Shown here: positions 18,576-27,748 of the stretch, piece after piece
Numbering within the stretch: the stretch's first letter is position 1
How the letters are laid out: each line of letters opens with the position of its first letter
Assembly (NCBI RefSeq): GCF_009928485.1
Contig: NZ_JAABNP010000021.1
Span: 41,863-105,862, forward strand
DNA: 64,000 nt
Direction: 5' to 3'
DNA from: Clostridium sp. C2-6-12
Lineage (GTDB): Bacteria; Bacillota; Clostridia; Clostridiales; Clostridiaceae
Program-made: the position numbers and the translations under genes
Notes under the pieces: model-generated
What the model was told of the DNA's origin: nothing
Databases searched by the model: none
Seen by the model: only the letters and a program-made list of their open reading frames with translations

Positions 18576-19955
18576 ATGCAAAATGTAATCGTTAATCAAG
18601 AGGCGGAAACAAGTCAAGGAAAACTTAGTTTTATGACTAAGTTAAGTTATGGATTAGGTGAATTTGCTTGCAGTGTAGTTTGGAGTTTAGTTTCATCATA
18701 TCTTTTATTTTTTTATACAGATGTTTTTGGTTTGGCTGGTGCTGTAATTGCTATACTACTATTAGTAGCAAGAGTATGGGATTGTTTTGTAGATCCAATG
18801 TTAGGATTAATTATGGAACGTACTAAAAGTAGATTTGGACGTTTTAGGCCATATATTTTATTTGGATCAATATCACTTGGATTATTTAATATATTAACTT
18901 TCTATACTCCACAATTTAGTGGAACAGGAAAAGCAGTATATGCATGTGTTACTTATTTATTACTTGGTACATTTCACTCAGTTGTTAACGTTCCATATGG
19001 TGCTTTGGCTACAGTTATGACAAGAGATACTAATGAAAGAACTAATTTAAATGCTTTTAGAGGAGTATTTGGACAAGTAGCTGGTATTGTTACTGGGGCT
19101 ACAGTAATGCCTTTAATAACAATTTTAGGCAAAGGAAATAATCAAAATGGATATTTTTATGCTGCAATAGTATTATCAGTAATTTCAATGCCAATGCTTT
19201 TCTTAACTTTTAAAAACTGTAAAGAAGTTATTGAACCTATGAAAGAAGAAAGACCAAGTGTTAAAGAATCATTATTGGCAGTTGTTAAGAACAAACAGCT
19301 ATTACTTGTATTATCATGTTTAGCTATATCTTTATTTGCTGTATTTGGAAGAATAGGAGTTGTAATGTATTACGCAATATATGTTTTAGGACGTCCTGAT
19401 TTAATTGCAGTTATGTTTACAACCTTGTCTATAGCAGGAGTTTGTGGGGCATTTGTACTTCCATTCATTGCAAAGTTCTTTGAAAAGAAAACAGTTTTAG
19501 GTCTTGGAAATGTATTATCAGGAATTTCATTTATTGCATTATTCTTTACACCAGCTTCAAATATTACAGTAATAATTGGTCTTACATTTGTTGGATGCTT
19601 ATCAATAGGATTTTCATCAATGATGTTTAGTATGGTAGGTGACTGCATTGATGATTATCAAGTAAAGAGTGGACTTAGATCAGACGGTGCTATTTATTCA
19701 TTCACAAGTTTAACAACTAAAATTGTAAATGCTATAGTAGGATCTTTAAGTGTAGCTGTTTTAGGATTGATAGGTTATGTAGCTAATGCACAGCAAACTC
19801 CAGAGACAATTAAAGGGTTAAATATGTTAGTAAATTTGGTACCAGGTGTAATATATTTAGTTGCATTAATACCATTATTCTTTTATACATTATCAAAAGC
19901 CAAAGCTACAGAAAATACAAACATATTAATTGAAAGACAAAAAGCTTCAAATTAA
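18576..19955 (+). CDS. GPH-family (MFS-type) sugar:cation symporter
   Basis: This 459-residue protein has about 12 hydrophobic helices and the glycoside-pentoside-hexuronide signatures KLSYGLGEFACSVVW at the N-terminus, ARVWDCFVDPMLG in the first loop and RFGRFRPY. The family imports oligosaccharides or glycosides (xylosides, melibiose, glucuronides) with Na+ or H+. AGGAGG precedes the ATG. A GH43 enzyme follows 110 nt later, so the imported substrate is probably a xylo- or arabino-oligosaccharide cleaved inside the cell. The upstream repeated element links it to the YesN-type regulator. Confidence 0.9.
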   Translation: MQNVIVNQEAETSQGKLSFMTKLSYGLGEFACSVVWSLVSSYLLFFYTDVFGLAGAVIAILLLVARVWDCFVDPMLGLIMERTKSRFGRFRPYILFGSISLGLFNILTFYTPQFSGTGKAVYACVTYLLLGTFHSVVNVPYGALATVMTRDTNERTNLNAFRGVFGQVAGIVTGATVMPLITILGKGNNQNGYFYAAIVLSVISMPMLFLTFKNCKEVIEPMKEERPSVKESLLAVVKNKQLLLVLSCLAISLFAVFGRIGVVMYYAIYVLGRPDLIAVMFTTLSIAGVCGAFVLPFIAKFFEKKTVLGLGNVLSGISFIALFFTPASNITVIIGLTFVGCLSIGFSSMMFSMVGDCIDDYQVKSGLRSDGAIYSFTSLTTKIVNAIVGSLSVAVLGLIGYVANAQQTPETIKGLNMLVNLVPGVIYLVALIPLFFYTLSKAKATENTNILIERQKASN

Positions 19956-19975
19956 TAATTAAGCTCATACATTAA

Positions 19976-20024
19976 ATTTTGGAGGAATTATTGGTGGGTA
20001 TACTAGTATTCCTCTAAAATTTTC
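19976..20024 (+). terminator. Intercistronic hairpin between symporter and GH43 genes
   Basis: ATTTTGGAGGAAT (19976-19988) pairs with ATTCCTCTAAAAT (20008-20020) with one G-U pair, followed by TTTCT. It may cause partial termination so that the symporter is expressed above the enzyme, or it may stabilise the transcript end. Confidence 0.55.
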
Positions 20025-20064
20025 TGATTTTGTACAATTAGAAAAGAGAAAGGATTGAAAGTAT

Positions 20065-21702
20065 ATGACAGAAAGAAAAATAAAAAATCCTATTATACCA
20101 GGATTTTATCCAGATCCATCAATTTGTAGAGTAGGAGATGATTTTTATTTAATATGTTCCAGTTTCGAAATGTATCCTGGAATACCAATTTTTCATAGTA
20201 AGGATTTAGCGAACTGGGAGCAGATAGGAAATGCTTTGACTAAAGATAATGGCTTTCATGTGGAATTTAATTCAATGGTTGGTGGTGTTATGGCGCCTAC
20301 AATTCGTTATAATAACGGCACATTTTATATAATAAATGCAAACTTTTGTGATAAGGGTAATTTTATTATTACAGCAAAAGATCCAAAGGGTCCATGGTCA
20401 GAACCACATTGGTTAACAGATGTTCTAGGGATTGATGCTTCCTTTTTCTTTGATAATGATGGAAAAGCTTGCGTTATGGGTACAGGAGATGTATGGGATA
20501 ATGGTGCTGGTGTAAAGGAAAGAGGAATCTGGCTTGCTCCATATGATATGGAAAACTTTAAATTAGCAGGAGAGCCAGTAACGATTTTTAATAGTGCACT
20601 AAGAGGAGGCTCTGCACCAGAAGCTCCACATATTTATCATATTGGAGATTACTATTATCTAATGATCGCTGAGGGGGGAACTGAGCATTATCACGCAGTA
20701 ATGGTAGCAAGAAGTAAGGAGTTATTTGGATGGTATGAAGGATGCCCAGCAAATCCTGTAATGACTCATAGACATTTTGGATTTAAATCTCCAATTATAA
20801 ACGTAGGACATGCAGATTTTGTTGAAACACAAAATGGAGAATGGTATGCTGTAATGCTTGCTTCTAGACTGATTGATGATGAATATAAGAATTTAGGAAG
20901 AGAAACTTTTATTTGCCCGGTAGTGTGGGAGAGAGAATGGCCTATATTCAGTCCAGGAACAGGAAAATTAGAATGGGAATATCCAGCAGCTTCTCTGCCA
21001 TGGACAGAATTTGAAAAAAGTGAAAAAGACTTGGAAGATTTTGATGAGGAAAGTGAACTTGGAATGACATGGGTATTACTTGGAACTCCATATGAGCAAT
21101 TTTACAAGATATCTAACTCAAAACTATCTTTAAAATGCCTAAAAGAAAATATGACACCAGTAATCAAACCTCTTTCATTTAATCCTGAAATATGTAAAGA
21201 CCGAATTATTAGTTTTGTAGGAAAGAGACAAATTTATATTGATTTTTCAGTATTTACAAAGATGAGTTTTATTCCACAAGAAGGAGAGGCGGCAGGCTTG
21301 GTTATAATGCAGGCTATGCATCATCAGCTACGTTTAGAACGTACTTGTGAAAATGGGCAGCAGCTTTTAAAATTAATAATTTCTACAACAGATTATGATA
21401 GACCACCATATATCCCAGACTTTACATATGAGCACAAGGAAGAAATAATTGCATGTGTACCATGTGATGATATTGAACTTATTCTAGGGTTTAATGCAAA
21501 TCATGAAAATTATGATTTTGTATACGGAACTGACTTAGAAAACCTGAAATGCCTTGCAGAAAACGTGGATTGTGGAAGAATTAATCCAGAAAAAGTTGGC
21601 TGTATGGCGGGCACATTAATTGGTATGTTTGCTACAGCAAATGGTAAAGAAAGTGATAATGATGCAGAATTTGATTGGTTTGAAATGAAAAAGGCAAAAT
21701 AA
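20065..21702 (+). CDS. GH43 beta-xylosidase / alpha-L-arabinofuranosidase
   Basis: This 545-residue cytosolic enzyme (no signal peptide) has a five-bladed propeller at ~8-315 and a C-terminal concanavalin-like beta-xylosidase domain at ~325-540. The three GH43 acids are visible: base D17 in FYPDPS, pKa-modulating D124 in GIDASFFF and acid E186 in SAPEAPH. The overall form matches clostridial xylosidases acting on short xylo-oligosaccharides; arabinofuranosidase activity cannot be excluded. AGAAAGG precedes the ATG. It probably degrades the cargo of the upstream GPH symporter. Confidence 0.9.
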   Translation: MTERKIKNPIIPGFYPDPSICRVGDDFYLICSSFEMYPGIPIFHSKDLANWEQIGNALTKDNGFHVEFNSMVGGVMAPTIRYNNGTFYIINANFCDKGNFIITAKDPKGPWSEPHWLTDVLGIDASFFFDNDGKACVMGTGDVWDNGAGVKERGIWLAPYDMENFKLAGEPVTIFNSALRGGSAPEAPHIYHIGDYYYLMIAEGGTEHYHAVMVARSKELFGWYEGCPANPVMTHRHFGFKSPIINVGHADFVETQNGEWYAVMLASRLIDDEYKNLGRETFICPVVWEREWPIFSPGTGKLEWEYPAASLPWTEFEKSEKDLEDFDEESELGMTWVLLGTPYEQFYKISNSKLSLKCLKENMTPVIKPLSFNPEICKDRIISFVGKRQIYIDFSVFTKMSFIPQEGEAAGLVIMQAMHHQLRLERTCENGQQLLKLIISTTDYDRPPYIPDFTYEHKEEIIACVPCDDIELILGFNANHENYDFVYGTDLENLKCLAENVDCGRINPEKVGCMAGTLIGMFATANGKESDNDAEFDWFEMKKAK

Positions 21703-21776
21703 GATTATTTATAAATAAAGTATAAAATAGTAAATTTAAATGACTAATTAATATAGCGAAAAATATATATTAGTAA

Positions 21777-21825
21777 AGCGTATCTTAAAATGTATATAAA
21801 CAATTTTGGGATACGCTATTTTTAT
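21777..21825 (+). terminator. Terminator of the GH43 gene
   Basis: Arms 21777-21791 and 21803-21817 pair over 15 bp with two G-U pairs, followed by ATTTTTATTT. Confidence 0.8.
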
Positions 21826-21836
21826 TTAATAGTCGT

Positions 21837-21880
21837 AAAAGTTATGATTAATGTCTGATTAATTAATGAAAACGGTGTTT
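21837..21880 (+). promoter_or_regulatory. 36-bp repeated element, copy 3, with overlapping cre-like site
   Basis: Bases 21837-21872 repeat the element seen at 18428 (core GTCTGATTAATTAATGAAA) and end 138 bp before the ATG at 22010. Overlapping it, ATGAAAACGGTGTTT (21866-21880) fits the CcpA cre consensus with one mismatch. Overlap would let carbon repression compete with the activator. The cre reading is weaker than the repeat. Confidence 0.5.
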
Positions 21881-22009
21881 TGAAGTATTACAATTAAATT
21901 GAAAAATAAAATAGTAAGTTTGTTTATATAGATATTGTTTTGTAACTATAAACATAAAGTAAGTTTTTATAAGAATTTCACATTTAACTATATATTATGG
22001 AGGTCGATT

Positions 22010-24688
22010 ATGAAAAAGACAATTGAAGAATTAAAAAGCGGAAAAAGCGATAATTATATTCTACCTTTTTTATGGATGCGTGGAGAAGAAGAACATGTGA
22101 TTCGTGAAGAAATGGAGAAAATATATGAAAGTGGTATTAAGGCAGTATGTGTTGAAGCTAGACCACATCCAGATTTTGCAGGACATAAATGGTGGCATGA
22201 CTTAGATATTGTTATGGATGAAGCAAAGAAAAGAAATATGAAAGTTTGGGTATTAGATGATGCACATTTTCCAACAGGATATGCTAATGGATTGATTGAA
22301 AAAAAATATCCTGAAAGAAGAAAAACTTATATTAATTATAATGTAGTGGATGTAATCGGTGCGCAAGATGAAGTAAGTGTTCATTTTACACCAATGCTTA
22401 AGCCTAGAACTTCATTTTTGGATTTTGGAAAACAAAAAGATGTAGAAGAACAAAAAAAGAATAAGTTAGTTAGTGTTGTAGCTGCAAGATTGATTAGAGA
22501 TGGAGATATTCATGAAGAATTAGTTGATTTAACTGATAAAGTAGTGGGTAATTTCTTAACATGTAAATTACCAGCAGGTGCTTGGAGGATATATGTTGTT
22601 TATGAAACTAAAACTGATGGTGGCGATAATAGATATATAAATATGGTTGATAAAGAATCTGTAAGTACTCAGCTAGAAGCTGTATATGAGCCACATTTTG
22701 AACATTATAAAGAAGACTTTGGAAAGACTTTTGCAGGATTCTTTTCAGATGAGCCAGCCTTTGGTAATGTAATTGGATTTGACTTTGATGAATCAATTGG
22801 TAGAAGAGATATGCCTCTTCCATGGAGTGAAGAAGTTAAAGAAATGCTTAAAGATTCATTAGGTAGTAAGTGGAATTTATACTTACCATATTTATGGATA
22901 GGCACAATTGAAATGAATGATTGCGTTAATGCTAGATATACTTATATGGATATTATTACACGTTTATATGAAAAGAATTTTAGCGGTCAATTAGGTAAAT
23001 GGTGTGAAAATCATGGTGTTGAATATATAGGGCATGTTGTTGAAGATAGTAATCAACATAGTAAACTTGGAAGTGGGGCTGGAGATTTCTTTAGAGCAAT
23101 AGGCGGTCAGCATATGGCAGGAATTGATGTTATTGGAGGTCAAATAATTCCTGGTGGAGCAGGTCTTGAAAGAATTTCTATAACAAAAGGGGATGGAGAG
23201 TTCTATCATTATGCTTTAGGAAAATTAGGAGCTTCTAGTGGTCACCTTGATCCAAAGAAAAAAGGAAGAACTATGTGTGAGCTTTTTGGTGCATATGGTT
23301 GGAAGCTTGGTGTTAGGGATATGAGATATATCACAGATCATCTACTTGTTAGAGGTATAAATTATCTTGTACCACATGCATTTTCAATGGCTGAATATCC
23401 AGATCATGACTGCCCTCCACATTTTTATGCAAGAGGAAATAACCCACAGTTTAGACATTTCGGTAATTTGATGAAGTATGCCAATCGTATGTGTCATATA
23501 TTAAATGGAGGAAAGCATATAGCGCAGGCAGCTATTTTATATCATGGTGAAAGCGAATGGGCTGGGGACTTTATGAAGATGCAAAAACCAGCAAGAGAAT
23601 TAACTGAAAATCAAATTGAATTTGATTTTGTTTCTATGGATATGCTTAATAATCTTGAAGATTATAATGGGAAAATAGAAAATGGAATATTAAATATTAA
23701 TAATGTTGAATTTAAGTGTTTAGTAGTTCCTTATAGCCAATATATAACAAAGGAATTAGCAAACTTTATAAAAGTTGCAAAAGGACTAGAAATAATATTT
23801 GTAGATGCTATGCCACAAGGAATTACAAATGAAACTAGTGAAACAGATCAAGCAGAATTAATGAAAATCTGTGAAAGTTGTAAAGTAATAAAATTAGAAG
23901 AACTTGCAGATGTATTACAAGAAAAAGGATTTAATGAAGTTAAGTTGAAAAATAAATTTTCTGATTTAACATATTATCACTATTTTAAAGATGGAAACAT
24001 ATATATGTTCCAAAACGAATCAGCTCATGAAACTTTTAGAGGAGAAATTGAGTTGACTATTGGAAAAAATGCTGTTATATATAATGGATTGGAAAATGAA
24101 TTTGAAAAATTAACTGTCTATACTGAAAATGGAAAGAGCAGTATTTTTATAGAATTAAAACCTTGTAAATCTTGTATAATACTTGAAAATACAGATGGAT
24201 ATGATGAAATTATTGAAGATTACTTACCAATGTCAGATAAAATTAGTAATTGTAAGAATAGCATTGATTTATCAAGTGACTGGAACTATTCAATGATTAA
24301 GAATAAAGAATATCCTAATTTCGGTAAAATGACTAAAATGGATAAGTTAGCTCCAATTTCTCATGAAGATCCTTTATTTGCAGGTTTAATAAGATATGAA
24401 AAGACAATAGAAATTGATGAAGTAAAAGATGACGCTTATTTAAGTTTTGAATATGTATATGAAGCAATGGAGTTATGGATTAATGATAAATATGTAGGTA
24501 TGAAGATTTGTCCACCTTATATTTATAATATAGGCAAGTATTTAAAGAAAGGCAAAAATACAATTCGTGCAGAAGTTGCTACTACTTTAGATAGAGATCG
24601 TTTTACAATGCCAGAGCCACCGTTTATTTTATGGCATGATTCAATTGATCCAACAGGAATGTATGGAGAAATAAAATTAAATATGTAA
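22010..24688 (+). CDS. Rhamnosidase-like glycoside hydrolase (GH106-like barrel with GH2-type jelly-roll)
   Basis: The ATG at 22010 follows TATGGAGGTCG; an earlier in-frame start lacks a ribosome site. The 892-residue product has no signal peptide. The N-terminal barrel contains KWWHDLDIVMDEAKKRNMKV and WVLDDAHFPTGYANG, features of alpha-L-rhamnosidase-related (GH106-like) proteins; acidic residues in FFSDEPAFG and GHVVEDSNQH are catalytic candidates. The C-terminal ~110 residues are a carbohydrate-binding jelly-roll. The 3' half is duplicated at 2-1357. It stands alone between terminators behind the repeated element, so it probably belongs to the YesN regulon. The substrate (rhamnoside or other) is inferred. 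Confidence 0.65.
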   Translation: MKKTIEELKSGKSDNYILPFLWMRGEEEHVIREEMEKIYESGIKAVCVEARPHPDFAGHKWWHDLDIVMDEAKKRNMKVWVLDDAHFPTGYANGLIEKKYPERRKTYINYNVVDVIGAQDEVSVHFTPMLKPRTSFLDFGKQKDVEEQKKNKLVSVVAARLIRDGDIHEELVDLTDKVVGNFLTCKLPAGAWRIYVVYETKTDGGDNRYINMVDKESVSTQLEAVYEPHFEHYKEDFGKTFAGFFSDEPAFGNVIGFDFDESIGRRDMPLPWSEEVKEMLKDSLGSKWNLYLPYLWIGTIEMNDCVNARYTYMDIITRLYEKNFSGQLGKWCENHGVEYIGHVVEDSNQHSKLGSGAGDFFRAIGGQHMAGIDVIGGQIIPGGAGLERISITKGDGEFYHYALGKLGASSGHLDPKKKGRTMCELFGAYGWKLGVRDMRYITDHLLVRGINYLVPHAFSMAEYPDHDCPPHFYARGNNPQFRHFGNLMKYANRMCHILNGGKHIAQAAILYHGESEWAGDFMKMQKPARELTENQIEFDFVSMDMLNNLEDYNGKIENGILNINNVEFKCLVVPYSQYITKELANFIKVAKGLEIIFVDAMPQGITNETSETDQAELMKICESCKVIKLEELADVLQEKGFNEVKLKNKFSDLTYYHYFKDGNIYMFQNESAHETFRGEIELTIGKNAVIYNGLENEFEKLTVYTENGKSSIFIELKPCKSCIILENTDGYDEIIEDYLPMSDKISNCKNSIDLSSDWNYSMIKNKEYPNFGKMTKMDKLAPISHEDPLFAGLIRYEKTIEIDEVKDDAYLSFEYVYEAMELWINDKYVGMKICPPYIYNIGKYLKKGKNTIRAEVATTLDRDRFTMPEPPFILWHDSIDPTGMYGEIKLNM

Positions 24689-24696
24689 TAAAATTT

Positions 24697-24740
24697 ATTC
24701 AAATACCTATATAGCAATACTGTTATATAGGTATTTGAAT
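24697..24740. terminator. Perfect 17-bp stem terminator between convergent genes
   Basis: Arms 24697-24713 and 24724-24740 pair perfectly around a 10-nt loop. Located after the glycosidase and before the end of the opposing LysR gene. Confidence 0.8.
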
Positions 24741-24791
24741 TTATAATATTTATAAGTGAAAAGTAAGATTTTGCTTCTACTTTTAGCTAAT

Positions 24792-25664
24792 TCATGAAGA
24801 TAAAAATGTTTCTAAAAAATGCTTGGCTACAGAAGATAAATAATGATTTTTAGCCCATATAACTTCAGATCTTGTTATTAAAGAAGGCTCATTTATCTCA
24901 CTATATTTTAAATTGATACTTTGGGAGATATCAATCCAATCTTTAGGAACTATTGTGATGCCCATTCCAGTACTAGCCCATAATAAGAGAGATCTTGCAT
25001 CATTAATTTCACAAAGCATTCTAGGTTTAAAATTATATTTTTCACATGCATCAAAAATCATTTTTTTAAATTTTGTACTTATTAATAAAGGCTTACCTTC
25101 AAGTTCTGAAAGATTAATGGAATGTTTGTTAGAATTGTTAAAATGAAAATTGTTACAATATACTGCAATCATAGGTTCAGAGGGTAAGTGGATGGACTCA
25201 AAATCATCAGAGTTGAACGGAGTTCTCACTATGCCAATTTCGATTAATCCAACTTTTAATTGTTCTAGAATTTCAATAGTATTACTTTCTTTTATTATAA
25301 AATCAACATTAGGATAAGTTTTATGAAATTCATTAACTTTTTTTAGTAAAAGAGTATCACTTTTAGCAGATATTGATCCAATTGATAAAGTTCCTGTTAT
25401 TCCTTCATTTATATCCTTTAATTCTTTTAGAGTAGTTTCCAATAAATTTATCATTTGTTCACTACGTTTTTGTAATAGCTTGCCAGCTTCTGTTATTTGA
25501 AATTTGCGAGTAGTTCTTTGAATTAATTTAGTATTTAATTCATCTTCTAAAAGTTTTAGTTGTTGACTTAAGTGTGGTTGGGCTATATGAAGTCTTTCAG
25601 CAGCTTTGGTTATATTTTCTTCCTTTAGTATTTCCAAAAAATAATTAAGTTGTTTAAAGTCCAT
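24792..25664 (-). CDS. LysR-family transcriptional regulator
   Basis: This 290-residue regulator has an N-terminal winged HTH (MDFKQLNYFLEILKEENITKAAERLHIAQPHLSQQLKLLE) and a periplasmic-binding-like effector domain (LSIGSISAKSDTLLL...). The ATG at 25664 has GAGGTG correctly spaced; the in-frame GTG at 25676 lies inside that site. It is divergent from the YczE-like gene, and an ATATACA-N6-TGTATAT repeat sits in between, so it probably controls that gene and itself. Its effector is unknown. Confidence 0.92.
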   Translation of the reverse strand: MDFKQLNYFLEILKEENITKAAERLHIAQPHLSQQLKLLEDELNTKLIQRTTRKFQITEAGKLLQKRSEQMINLLETTLKELKDINEGITGTLSIGSISAKSDTLLLKKVNEFHKTYPNVDFIIKESNTIEILEQLKVGLIEIGIVRTPFNSDDFESIHLPSEPMIAVYCNNFHFNNSNKHSINLSELEGKPLLISTKFKKMIFDACEKYNFKPRMLCEINDARSLLLWASTGMGITIVPKDWIDISQSINLKYSEINEPSLITRSEVIWAKNHYLSSVAKHFLETFLSS

Positions 25665-25684
25665 ATGATATATCACCTCAATAT

Positions 25685-25704
25685 ATATACAGAAATATGT
25701 ATAT
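25685..25704. promoter_or_regulatory. LysR-type inverted repeat
   Basis: ATATACA (25685-25691) and TGTATAT (25698-25704) form a perfect 7-6-7 inverted repeat in the LysR/YczE divergent region, containing a T-N11-A arrangement typical of LysR boxes. Confidence 0.45.
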
Positions 25705-25865
25705 ATGTAATAGTATATAGTTATTTTTTATATTAATAATCCTTTGTTATAATGATAGTAGTAATTAGAGATAAAGTCAAAACTAATGAAAAGTAGCCTT
25801 ATAAAGCCATGTTTATTATGGTATTGAATAAAAATTAAATTAAATGTTAAAGGATGTATTTGATA

Positions 25866-26561
25866 ATGAAAAAAATATATAAGTATATAAAATTAAATGA
25901 ACAATATGTTTATAGAATTATTATGTTGAGTTTAGGAATTGTAATATCTGCATTTGGTATGACACTGCTTATAAAATCAGATTTGGGCCAAAGCACCATA
26001 TCTGGAATTAGCAGTAATATTGGAATTGTTACTAATATTAAAACTGGCACTGTATTAGCTGGAATTAATTATATTTGCTTTATTGGACAAATTATTTTAT
26101 TGAGACATGATTTTAAACCAGTTCAAATAGTACAATTGTTAGTTACTACTTTGTTTGGTTATATTGTGAATTTATTTTTGTATGATGTAGGATTTATAGC
26201 TAATTTAGAAGTAGGCAATTACGGATTTAAATGCTTTATTTTATTTGTTGGAATTATATTTATGGCTTATGGTGTTAGTTTAATGATGATAGCAAATTTA
26301 ACTTTCATGCCATTTGAAGGCCTTTGCAATGTAATTGCATTAAAATTACATAAACAATTTGGTACTATAAGACGGTATGTAGACATATTTTTTGTTATTC
26401 TATCTTTGGTAATAATTGTTATTTTTAATATACCAAATACAACTGTCCGCGAAGGGACTATAATTTATACATTGGTATTTGGACCTTTAGTAAATTTGTT
26501 TATGAAATTGATTAATACATCAATTATTCAAAGTAATAACAAATGTATTAACCAAATATAA
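25866..26561 (+). CDS. YczE/YyaS-family membrane protein
   Basis: This ~231-residue integral membrane protein has five or six hydrophobic helices. Features shared with the YczE/DUF6198 family include SAFGMTLLIKSDLGQSTISG near the first helix and GVSLMMIANLTFMPFEGLC later. AAAGGA is best spaced for the ATG at 25866; an in-frame ATG 12 nt upstream overlaps that site. The molecular role of the family is not established; small-molecule transport or accessory functions have been suggested. It is divergent from a LysR gene, its probable regulator. Confidence 0.7.
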   Translation: MKKIYKYIKLNEQYVYRIIMLSLGIVISAFGMTLLIKSDLGQSTISGISSNIGIVTNIKTGTVLAGINYICFIGQIILLRHDFKPVQIVQLLVTTLFGYIVNLFLYDVGFIANLEVGNYGFKCFILFVGIIFMAYGVSLMMIANLTFMPFEGLCNVIALKLHKQFGTIRRYVDIFFVILSLVIIVIFNIPNTTVREGTIIYTLVFGPLVNLFMKLINTSIIQSNNKCINQI

Positions 26562-26739
26562 AGAATTTATATAATAGAAAAATCTATTGGGACAAATTAA
26601 AGATAATTATGTTTAAGGAGGAAAAGGTAATTCATGGTGATATTTATATAAATGAAGTGGAGAAATAAAAAGCAATATATGAGTTTAAGATGACAAGAAG
26701 TTTAATCAAAAAATTGTAATTTATAGGAGGTTGCAATAG

Positions 26740-27438
26740 TTGGAATGCAAAATTATTAACATAGTAAGTAAAAAAAGTAGTCTACATTCTAATCATAAGA
26801 TTCATGAATCTGTTAGATTGGGTATACTTCTTGCAATCATTGGTGGATTTCTAGATGCTTATACATTTGTTGGGCGAGGTGGAGTTTTCGCTAATGCACA
26901 AACAGGAAATATTGTATTACTTGGAGCATGTGCTGCTAAAGGTCAATTTAAAGAGGCAATAAAACATATTCCACCTATATTGGCTTGCATAACTGGAGTA
27001 ATTACAGTGGAATCAATAAAAAAATATTCATCAAAATTATTTTCAACAGACTGGAAACAAATGGTGTTGATTATTGAAATTTTAATGGTTATTATTGTTG
27101 GATTTATACCAAAGAATATTTCTAATATTGTTGTGACAGTTATAATTTCGTTTGTTGCATCTATACAAGTATCTTCATTTCGTACCCTGGTTGATTCTCC
27201 ATATGCTACGACTATGTCAACAGGCAATTTGCGCTCAGCTTCTCAAGCAGCTTTTATTGCTTTTACAGAAAAAGATAAAAATTCAGCAATTAAATCAATA
27301 CGCTATTTTATAATAATTTTTTCCTTTATATTTGGAGCTTTTGGCGGTGGAATACTAACACTAAAATTTGCTGAAAAGGCTATATGGTTTGTACCAATTG
27401 TGTTGGTTTTAGCTTTAATAATTCTTAAAAAAGATTGA
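26740..27438 (+). CDS. YoaK/DUF1275-family membrane protein
   Basis: This 232-residue protein probably starts at TTG 26740, eight bases after GGAGGT. About six helices are visible. The family signature GGFLDAYTFVGRGGVFANAQTGNI is split here across the first helix and loop, and the later SFRTLVDSPYATTMSTGNLRSA segment is also typical. Function is undefined; membership in a transporter-like group is the usual annotation. It lies between the YczE-like gene and an MmgE/PrpD gene. The 178-nt gap before it holds no gene that I can support. Confidence 0.75.
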   Translation: MECKIINIVSKKSSLHSNHKIHESVRLGILLAIIGGFLDAYTFVGRGGVFANAQTGNIVLLGACAAKGQFKEAIKHIPPILACITGVITVESIKKYSSKLFSTDWKQMVLIIEILMVIIVGFIPKNISNIVVTVIISFVASIQVSSFRTLVDSPYATTMSTGNLRSASQAAFIAFTEKDKNSAIKSIRYFIIIFSFIFGAFGGGILTLKFAEKAIWFVPIVLVLALIILKKD

Positions 27439-27442
27439 ATAT

Positions 27443-27560
27443 ATGAGGAAAGAAAATTGGAAAGTTATAGATAATGCAAATGGTTCACAAATGATTTTAC
27501 TGTAAAAGTAATGCTGAATTAAAAACTGGAGATATACTTGTAAAAAGTAAGGAATTATAA
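27443..27560 (+). pseudogene. Possible decayed small coding fragment
   Basis: A frame from ATG 27443 (MRKENWKVIDNANGSQMI) stops at 27503, and the next frame continues NAELKTGDILVKSKEL to a stop at 27558-27560. The pair looks like one protein end broken by a frameshift, but I do not recognise the family. The rest of 27561-27748 holds only short AT-rich sequence. Confidence 0.2.
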
Positions 27561-27748
27561 TTTCAAAATATTATGCAAGTAAAAGTTACATAATTGTAAA
27601 TAACATGTGCTTCGAAATTGCAGGCTAATCTGTTAATATATCCATAATCAATACTTTCACCTATATTAGGCCGCAAGTTGTTTTTACAAAACTTTATAGA
27701 GAAAGTAGATTTAAGGAAAAAATAATGGAATGAGAAGGATAAAAGCTT

